Positions 1 to 5,063 of a stretch of 5,063 nucleotides of DNA are shown here, in pieces. The translations under genes and the position numbers were made by a program. A model generated the notes under the pieces. The model was not told the DNA's origin. It saw only the letters and a program-made list of their open reading frames with translations, and ran no database searches. This DNA is from an uncultured Alistipes sp. (lineage in GTDB: Bacteria > Bacteroidota > Bacteroidia > Bacteroidales > Rikenellaceae). The stretch is taken from positions 3,111 through 8,173 of the forward strand of contig CAJUIE010000079.1 of the NCBI GenBank assembly GCA_910586375.1, written 5' to 3'. Each line of letters opens with the position of its first letter. The first letter of the stretch is position 1.

Positions 1-31
1 TTCAAAAAAAAACCGTATTTTTACATTCAAA

Positions 32-45
32 TTTTATCGGTTAAG
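32..45. promoter_or_regulatory. Possible distal LacI-type operator half-match
   Basis: This 14-mer, TTTTATCGGTTAAG, matches the palindrome at 148-161 at 11 of 14 positions. It matches the reverse complement of the site at 3588-3601 at 12 of 14, or 14 of 16 if the following CA is included. The central CG is kept, but the site is only partly symmetric (4 of 7 base pairs). Its centre lies 116 bp upstream of the centre of the 148-161 palindrome. A role as an auxiliary operator is inference, and chance similarity in AT-rich DNA is possible. Confidence 0.3.
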
Positions 46-54
46 CAAACATCA

Positions 55-63
55 GGGGGGGGG
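55..63. repeat. Homopolymeric G tract (9 G)
   Basis: Nine consecutive G residues lie in an otherwise AT-rich region, about 140 bp upstream of the glycosidase start. TCAGGG at 52-57, which includes the first Gs, can pair with CCCTGA at 72-77 to form a 6-bp stem with a 14-nt loop. Long G tracts near genes can change length by slipped-strand replication and can also be miscounted in sequencing. Which applies here cannot be told from one sequence. Confidence 0.6.
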
Positions 64-147
64 CAAAGTCACCCTGACATATGCAAAAACATCCTCTATA
101 GCCTTTTTTTTCAGAAGTATCCTATATGAGCGATTGCACTCCGATTA

Positions 148-161
148 CTTAATCGATTAAG
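148..161. promoter_or_regulatory. Putative LacI-family operator upstream of the glycosidase operon
   Basis: CTTAATCGATTAAG is a perfect 14-bp palindrome centred on CG and ends 44 bp before the ATG at 206. The architecture (two AT-rich half-sites meeting at a central CG) is the known form of LacI/GalR-family operators. Such regulators often control sugar-catabolic genes, which fits the downstream enzymes. A 13/14 copy occurs at 3588-3601. The regulator is not encoded in the window, and no convincing Bacteroidota promoter (TTTG with TAnnTTTG) was found nearby, so activation versus repression cannot be judged. Confidence 0.5.
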
Positions 162-205
162 AAAAAAAACGAAGAAAATACTACTAACCAGGAAATAATT
201 CGACT

Positions 206-2614
206 ATGACATTCCATCTGAAACAACTTGCTGCCACTGCCGCACTGATCGGCTCGATCTGGAGCGTTACCGCAGGTGAAAAAAGTCCGCTCAATGGCAA
301 ATGGCGTCTCGACTACTGGCCTCAGGACGTCGTCCCCGTCATCTCCCCGGCCCAGGCCGAAGGCATCGAGATGAAAACGATCGAAGCGACCGTGCCAGGC
401 AACGTCGAGCTGGACCTGCTCGCAGCCGGGTTGATCGAAGCTCCCGAAATCGGCAGCAACGTATACGACCTTCGCCCGTGGGAGGGTTACCAGTGGCGTT
501 ACAGCCGCACGTTCCCCACGCCAGCCCATGAAGCAGGCGACCGGGTAGTCCTCAACTTCGGCGGCATCGACTGCTTCGCCGAGATCTACGTCAACGGTCA
601 GCACGTCGGAACGGCCGACAACATGCTTATCGCCCACTCCTATGACATCACAGACGCCCTGAATCCAACGGACGAAAACACCGTAGAGGTCTACATCCGC
701 TCATCGGTCATCGAAGGTCGCAAATACATCCCGCCCACGATCAGCATCAACTTCGCTCAGGTTGAATCGGTCTACGTGCGCCGAGCCCCGCACACATACG
801 GCTGGGACATCATGCCCCGGCTGGTAAGCGCCGGACTGTGGCGCGACGTGGAGCTGGAAGTGCTCAAGCCCGCCCATATCCGCGACGTACACTGGTACAC
901 GACGGCCGTCGACGTAGCCAACAAGCGGGCGGCGGTTTTCCTCGACTGGACAATCGCCCTGCCCGTGGAGTTGCAGGACGGCAAGCTGTCGGTCGAATTT
1001 TCGCTCACCCGAGGCGGCAAACAGGCTGCCTACGGCCGTACGCTGGTCTCGTCGCACGCCGGACGCCATATCATGGGCATTGAAAATGCCGATCTGTGGT
1101 GGCCCCGGGGCTATGGAGAAGCAGCGCTTTACGATGCTGAAGTAAAGCTCCTTGACGAAAAAGGCAACATTGTCGACATCGACCGACGCCGCATCGGCCT
1201 GCGGACCGTCCGCCTCGACTTCACCGACACCCATTCGGCTGAGAAACCAGGTCGTTTCTGCTTCATCGTCAACGGCGAGAAAATCTTCGCCCGCGGCAGC
1301 AACTGGACCCCGATGGATGCACTGCACAGCCGCGATCCACAGCTGTTGGAAAAGACCTTTGAATTGGTCACTGACCTGAACTGCAACATGATCCGTAGCT
1401 GGGGCGGCAACGTCTACGAAGATACACGTTTCTACGACCTATGCGACGAAAACGGCGTGATGGTATGGCAGGACTTCGGCATGGGCTGCACGTTCTACTC
1501 GCAGCGTCAGGAGTTCGCACGGGCCATCGAACGCGAAGTCGAGGCCGTGGTGATGAAACTGCGCTCGCACCCCTCCATAGCCCTCTGGTCGGGCAACAAT
1601 GAAAACGACCAGACGCTGACGATCGGTACACTGGCTCCTTTCCGCATCGACCCCAACCGCGATGTCATTTCGCGTCAGGTCATCCCCATGGTGCTCTACG
1701 AGCTGGACCCCTCGCGCAGCTACCTTCCCTCATCGCCCTACTGGAGCGAGGAGCTCTGCAAAAGCAGTTACAGCCAGGCCGAGCTGCCCGAAGACCACCT
1801 GTGGGGTCCGCGCGGCTACTACAAAGAGCCGATCTACAATGCAGCCAACTGTTTATTTGTCAGTGAAATAGGTTATCACGGAATGCCCAACATGGAGAGC
1901 CTGCGGAAAATGTTCCCCGCCGAATCGGTCTATCCGTGGACAGATAAGAAAACCCATCGCTGGAACGAGGACTGGCTCACCAAGGCCGTACGCATCCACA
2001 AAGAATGGGGTTACACGCCCGAGCGCAATAATCTGATGATCAATCAGGTAAACATCCTCTTCGGGAATGTTCCCGACAAACTCGAAGAGTTCATCTTCGC
2101 CTCGCAGGCCGTGCAAGCCGAAGCCATGAAATACTTCGTCGAAATATTCCGGGGCCAGAAATTCGAGCCCAAGACCGGCATCCTGTGGTGGAACATCCGC
2201 GACGGCTGGCCCGTGATTTCCGACGCCGTAACCGACTACTACTTCTCGAAGAAGATGGCCTACTACTTCCTCAAGAACGTCATGCGCAACATCTGCGTAC
2301 TGATCAACGATCCTGTGGAGGGCAACTATCCCCTTGTAGCGACTAACGACACACGCGAAAGCGCCGGGGGACACGTCACGGTGACGGACGTTGCCAGCGG
2401 CCGAAAGCTCTTTGAAGGCAGCTATACCGTGCCGGCCAACGCCCGCCACGAAATAGCCCGCATCCCCGAAATGAAGGGTCAGGGCATCCTGTTGATCGAA
2501 TACACGACTCCTGAGGGTAAACTGTCGAACCACTACCTCTACGGCAAAGCACCCTTCAAACTGGACGAATACCGCAAACTGCTCGGCAAAACCCATATTT
2601 ACTCCATCAAATAA
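206..2614 (+). CDS. Secreted GH2 glycosidase, beta-mannosidase-like
   Basis: Predicted to hydrolyse terminal beta-linked sugars, most likely beta-mannosides, outside the cytoplasm. Residues 1-23 form a signal peptide (K6, hydrophobic LAATAALIG core, likely cleavage after VTA23) with no lipobox. An N-terminal jelly-roll (about 28-215) and an Ig-like sandwich (about 218-335) precede a TIM barrel (about 340-690) and a short beta-rich C-terminus, which is near full length for the family. Barrel motifs include GSNWTPMDALHSRD (365-378), RSWGGNVYED (397-406) and WQDFG (421-425). E466 in SGNNEND is the predicted acid/base, and E554 in VSEIGYHG is the predicted nucleophile. The usual WDWGP segment reads WDIMP (200-204), so the subsite -1 pocket may differ and substrate identity is less sure than family. 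The start at 206 is supported by the signal peptide; AGGA at 190-193 is a weak, distant ribosome site. First gene of the probable operon. Confidence 0.88.
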   Translation: MTFHLKQLAATAALIGSIWSVTAGEKSPLNGKWRLDYWPQDVVPVISPAQAEGIEMKTIEATVPGNVELDLLAAGLIEAPEIGSNVYDLRPWEGYQWRYSRTFPTPAHEAGDRVVLNFGGIDCFAEIYVNGQHVGTADNMLIAHSYDITDALNPTDENTVEVYIRSSVIEGRKYIPPTISINFAQVESVYVRRAPHTYGWDIMPRLVSAGLWRDVELEVLKPAHIRDVHWYTTAVDVANKRAAVFLDWTIALPVELQDGKLSVEFSLTRGGKQAAYGRTLVSSHAGRHIMGIENADLWWPRGYGEAALYDAEVKLLDEKGNIVDIDRRRIGLRTVRLDFTDTHSAEKPGRFCFIVNGEKIFARGSNWTPMDALHSRDPQLLEKTFELVTDLNCNMIRSWGGNVYEDTRFYDLCDENGVMVWQDFGMGCTFYSQRQEFARAIEREVEAVVMKLRSHPSIALWSGNNENDQTLTIGTLAPFRIDPNRDVISRQVIPMVLYELDPSRSYLPSSPYWSEELCKSSYSQAELPEDHLWGPRGYYKEPIYNAANCLFVSEIGYHGMPNMESLRKMFPAESVYPWTDKKTHRWNEDWLTKAVRIHKEWGYTPERNNLMINQVNILFGNVPDKLEEFIFASQAVQAEAMKYFVEIFRGQKFEPKTGILWWNIRDGWPVISDAVTDYYFSKKMAYYFLKNVMRNICVLINDPVEGNYPLVATNDTRESAGGHVTVTDVASGRKLFEGSYTVPANARHEIARIPEMKGQGILLIEYTTPEGKLSNHYLYGKAPFKLDEYRKLLGKTHIYSIK

Positions 2615-2629
2615 CAACCCCATCCCTAC

Positions 2630-3592
2630 ATGAAAGAGAACATCATCGGAGTCGACATAGGTGGCACAAAATGCGCCGTTACTTTCGGCGAACAGCAAGG
2701 CAACAAAGTTGCTATCCGCGACAAGGAACGCTTTCCGACCACCGATCCCGACGGCACACTCGCTCACCTGAAACAGGCCATTCGTACAATCATGGAACGC
2801 AACGGTCTGAATCGGGAAAACACCCGAGCCATAGGCATCAGCTGCGGCGGTCCGCTCGACAGCAGTGCAGGCGTAGTGATGTCGCCCCCCAATCTGCCGG
2901 GGTGGGATAACGTGCCTGTCGTCGATATCTTCCAGAAGGAGTTCGGCATCCGCACGGCTATCCACAACGACGCCAACGCCTGCGCACTGGCCGAATGGCA
3001 GTTCGGCGCCGGTGTCGGCACACGCAACATGGTCTTTCTGACCTTCGGAACCGGTCTGGGCGCCGGGCTGATCCTCGAAGGCAAACTCTACACCGGGACC
3101 AACGACAATGCCGGCGAGCTGGGACATATCCGCCTGAGCGACTTCGGCCCCGTAGGTTATGGCAAGAGCGGCTCGTTCGAAGGCTTTTGCAGCGGCAGCG
3201 GCATCCGCCAGCTGGCCCAGGCTGCCGTCCGCGAAAAGCTGCAAATGGGAGAAAAGGTCGCCTGGTGCCCCGACTCGGACCCCGAGCAACTCGACGCCCG
3301 TATGGTAGCTGAAGCTGCCCTTGCGGGCGACCCGCTGGCTGCCGGAATCTATCGCACCTCAGCCCGCTACTTAGGTAAGGGACTATCGATCGTCATCGAC
3401 CTGATCAACCCCGAAATGATCGTCATAGGCAGTATCTACGCCCGTAACGAAGCCTTCATGAAGCCATTCATGGAGGAGATCATCGCCCGCGAAGCGCTTC
3501 CGCTCGCCAACCGGGTCTGCCGGGTCGTGCCCGCCGCCTTAGGCGAATCCATCGGCGACTACGCAGCCCTTTCTGTAGCCGCAAATGCTTAA
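2630..3592 (+). CDS. ROK-family sugar kinase
   Basis: Predicted cytoplasmic ATP-dependent kinase of a hexose or related sugar. The protein has 320 residues, normal for ROK kinases. It opens with the phosphate-binding DIGGTK (9-14), has SCGGPLD (71-77), HNDANA (112-117) with D114 as the expected catalytic base, FGTGLGAG (139-146), and AGELGH (161-166), whose E163 and H166 belong to the conserved sugar/metal-site region. The usual zinc motif CxCGxxGCxxE is absent: the segment reads GPVGYGKSGSFEGFCSG (173-189), keeping only the glutamate (E184). This may mark a zinc-independent subgroup. The ATG follows the glycosidase stop by 15 nt without a Shine-Dalgarno, as is usual in Bacteroidota. Mannose, glucose, N-acetyl sugars or a heptose are all possible substrates; motifs alone do not decide. 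The neighbours favour a manno-configured sugar. Confidence 0.88.
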   Translation: MKENIIGVDIGGTKCAVTFGEQQGNKVAIRDKERFPTTDPDGTLAHLKQAIRTIMERNGLNRENTRAIGISCGGPLDSSAGVVMSPPNLPGWDNVPVVDIFQKEFGIRTAIHNDANACALAEWQFGAGVGTRNMVFLTFGTGLGAGLILEGKLYTGTNDNAGELGHIRLSDFGPVGYGKSGSFEGFCSGSGIRQLAQAAVREKLQMGEKVAWCPDSDPEQLDARMVAEAALAGDPLAAGIYRTSARYLGKGLSIVIDLINPEMIVIGSIYARNEAFMKPFMEEIIAREALPLANRVCRVVPAALGESIGDYAALSVAANA

Positions 3593-3601
3593 TCGATAAA
3601 G
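3588..3601. promoter_or_regulatory. Second operator-like site between kinase and gmhA
   Basis: CTTAATCGATAAAG matches the upstream palindrome (148-161) at 13 of 14 positions, differing only at the eleventh base. It overlaps the TAA stop of the ROK kinase gene (3590-3592) and ends 5 nt before the gmhA ATG at 3607, so most of it is free of coding constraint. An intra-operonic operator could modulate gmhA separately or act as a transcription roadblock. This is inference from sequence similarity only. Confidence 0.4.
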
Positions 3602-3606
3602 TCTGT

Positions 3607-4185
3607 ATGAAGCACGAAATCATACTCCACAGCCTCGACCAGGCGCGCCGCGCACTCGACGATTTTCTGGCTGCTCCGGCCACCGTTCCCACGATGGAAG
3701 CCATGGTCGACGCCATGAAAACAGCCCTTGCAGGCGGCGGCAAGATCATGAGCTGCGGCAACGGAGGCTCTCTCTGCGATGCCACCCACTTCGCCGAAGA
3801 GCTCACAGGTCGTTTCCGCGAAAACCGGCGACCACTGGCAGCTATGGCTATCAACGACCCGGCCTACATGACCTGTGTAGGCAACGACTTTTCGTTCGGC
3901 GACATCTTCACACGCTGGGTCCAGGCATTCGGTAAGGCAGGCGACGTGTTGCTGGCCATTTCGACAAGCGGCAACTCAAGCAACATCGTGCAGGCAGCCG
4001 AAAAAGCGCAGGAGCTGGGCATGAAGGTCATCGCTCTGACGGCCGAAGGCGATACCGCCATAAGCCGCATCGCCGACATCACGCTGCGCGCTCCCCGGAC
4101 ACCCCATTCCGATCGTATTCAGGAGATCCACATCAAGGTGATCCACATCGTGATCGAAGCCCTGGAAAAAGAGCTGGGATTCTGA
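3607..4185 (+). CDS. gmhA: Phosphoheptose isomerase (sedoheptulose 7-phosphate isomerase)
   Basis: SIS-domain cytoplasmic enzyme predicted to interconvert sedoheptulose 7-phosphate and D-glycero-D-manno-heptose 7-phosphate, the first step of heptose nucleotide synthesis. Its 192 residues equal the length of E. coli GmhA as I recall it, and long blocks agree: SCGNGGSLCDATHFAEELTGR (49-69), VGNDF (91-95), ISTSGNS (118-124) and DRIQEIHIKVIH (169-180). The residues known in GmhA for metal binding and catalysis are present at matching numbers: H61, E65, Q172 and H180. S119, T120 and S121 form the phosphate loop, and D169 is kept. The N-terminus aligns with the family, supporting the ATG at 3607, 14 nt after the kinase stop. 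Co-location with a glycosidase and a ROK kinase, instead of other heptose-biosynthesis genes, is unusual. A changed substrate such as a hexose phosphate cannot be excluded but is not suggested by the residues. Confidence 0.9.
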   Translation: MKHEIILHSLDQARRALDDFLAAPATVPTMEAMVDAMKTALAGGGKIMSCGNGGSLCDATHFAEELTGRFRENRRPLAAMAINDPAYMTCVGNDFSFGDIFTRWVQAFGKAGDVLLAISTSGNSSNIVQAAEKAQELGMKVIALTAEGDTAISRIADITLRAPRTPHSDRIQEIHIKVIHIVIEALEKELGF

Positions 4186-4255
4186 ACAGGCCCCGGATTC
4201 TTACAAAACACGAACAGATATAAACCACACCTTTATTACTAACACAAAAACCTTT

Positions 4256-5063
4256 ATGAAAAAATTTCTCTCCGCACTTGCCTTTCTTTCGGCATTTGCA
4301 ATGATTGCTGTTTCGTGCAGCAAGGACGACACCGACGAACCTCAGCCTCACGTCGCTGTTCAGTCGGTAAAGATCACCCCCGATCCTGCCCGCGTAGGTA
4401 TGGGCGAAACGATTCAGTTCAAAGCCGAGTTCACCCCCGAAAACGCTACACCCAAAAGCATCGAATGGGGCACACGCAACGAGTCGATCGCCTCGATAGA
4501 CCCACAGACCGGTATCGCAACGGGTGTGGCCTTAGGCGACGTTTCGGTCTACGTGATTGTCGACGGTAAGACAGCCGTCGCTTCCCTGACCGTCACGGAG
4601 GCTCCGATCCACGTGGAGAGCATCGGGCTCAACAAGACCGAGGCCCTGATCTTCGTGGGCAAATTCGATGTGCTGACCGCTACGATCACGCCCGACGACG
4701 CCACCTATCCCGAAGTGACGTGGACATCGGGCGACGAAGCGGTGGCCACCGTCGACAAAAACGGTAAAGTCGTTGCCGTAGCAGTCGGCAAAACCACCGT
4801 CACCGCCACGGCCGACGGCAAGGAGGCGACCTGCGAAGTGACGGTTCTGGTTCCCGGAATCGAGGTATCGGCCATTTCGAACCTCGACGAGGGCAACACC
4901 ATCAACCTGACCGGCAAAGGCTTCAAGCCCGGCGACAAAGTGCAGCTCGAAGCCCTCGCCGGCGACAGCTACTCCGCAGAGGTCAACCTGGACAATGCCA
5001 CCGATGCAAGCGCTTCGTTCGAGTTTCCGGCAGATGCCTCAAACGAACGTTCCTATAAACTCT
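4256..5063 (+). CDS. Surface lipoprotein with bacterial Ig-like (Big2) domains, 3' end outside window
   Basis: The reading frame stays open for 269 codons from the ATG to the window edge, so the C-terminus is missing. Residues 1-20 (MKKFLSALAFLSAFAMIAVS) form a lipoprotein signal peptide with C21 as the lipidated cysteine. The following S-K-D-D-T-D-E resembles the acidic export signal that sends Bacteroidota lipoproteins to the cell surface. Two tandem Big2-like modules follow: about 36-114 (VKITPDPARVGMGET, then IEWGTRNESIASID) and about 119-197 (IGLNKTEALIFVGK, then VTWTSGDEAVATVDKNGKV). Residues 201-269 (ISNLDEGNTINLTGKGF, PGDKVQLEA) look like the start of an IPT/TIG-like or other beta-sandwich, less certain. 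Such modules usually act as spacers carrying a binding or enzymatic domain. It lies 70 nt after gmhA with no clear terminator between, so cotranscription is possible. A glycan-binding role is inference from context. Confidence 0.85.
   Translation, partial: MKKFLSALAFLSAFAMIAVSCSKDDTDEPQPHVAVQSVKITPDPARVGMGETIQFKAEFTPENATPKSIEWGTRNESIASIDPQTGIATGVALGDVSVYVIVDGKTAVASLTVTEAPIHVESIGLNKTEALIFVGKFDVLTATITPDDATYPEVTWTSGDEAVATVDKNGKVVAVAVGKTTVTATADGKEATCEVTVLVPGIEVSAISNLDEGNTINLTGKGFKPGDKVQLEALAGDSYSAEVNLDNATDASASFEFPADASNERSYKL

Noticed and set aside
52..111. Possible terminator of an upstream gene: stem 52-57 with 72-77 and a T run at 104-111
   Set aside because: The T run begins 26 bases after the stem instead of directly following it, and the stem is only 6 bp with a 14-nt loop, so this is not an intrinsic terminator as it stands.
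149..637. 162-codon minus-strand frame over the start of the glycosidase gene
   Set aside because: It is antisense to the signal peptide and jelly-roll coding region, shows no recognisable motif, and its last codons run into the AT-rich leader.
1853..3289. 478-codon open frame on the minus strand
   Set aside because: It lies antisense to the C-terminal part of the GH2 gene and most of the ROK gene, both of which have clear family motifs. The translation has no recognisable domain, and long antisense frames are expected opposite GC-rich genes.
4177..4201. Direct repeat GGATTCT at 4177-4183 and 4195-4201 after gmhA
   Set aside because: Seven bases is too short to mean much, and one copy is within the end of the gmhA coding sequence. 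No hairpin or T run makes it a terminator.
4315..4569. 84-codon frame rich in Arg overlapping the lipoprotein gene
   Set aside because: It is an out-of-frame shadow of the lipoprotein gene, which has a signal peptide, lipobox and Big2 motifs in its own frame.

Overview
The window looks like part of a Bacteroidota chromosome, probably a gut genus of moderately high GC such as Alistipes. The genus is an inference. Evidence: GC-rich genes separated by AT-rich gaps, no strong Shine-Dalgarno sequences, a lipoprotein whose mature N-terminus (C-S-K-D-D) resembles the Bacteroidota surface-export signal, and a secreted GH2 glycosidase of the type found in glycan-utilisation loci.

Layout: positions 1-205 are an AT-rich upstream region with a 9-base G tract and a perfect 14-bp palindrome with a central CG (148-161), which resembles a LacI-family operator. 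Four genes follow, all on the + strand: a secreted GH2 beta-mannosidase-like glycosidase (206-2614), a ROK-family sugar kinase (2630-3592), a GmhA-type phosphoheptose isomerase (3607-4185), and the first 269 codons of a bacterial-Ig-like surface lipoprotein (4256 to the window end). Gaps of 15, 14 and 70 nt suggest one transcript for at least the first three genes. No stretch over 300 bases lacks a gene.

How they may work together: the glycosidase would release a manno-configured sugar outside the cytoplasm, the ROK kinase would phosphorylate the imported sugar, and the SIS isomerase would convert the phosphosugar to a ketose phosphate. The third enzyme keeps every key GmhA residue, so it is predicted to act on seven-carbon sugar phosphates rather than mannose-6-phosphate. 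This suggests either a heptose (manno-heptoside) salvage route or a heptose-biosynthesis gene carried in a glycan operon. A near copy of the operator palindrome lies between the kinase and isomerase genes, and a weaker one lies far upstream, so one regulator may touch the operon at several points. No regulator, SusC/SusD pair or transporter is visible, and no RNA gene, mobile element or CRISPR array was seen.
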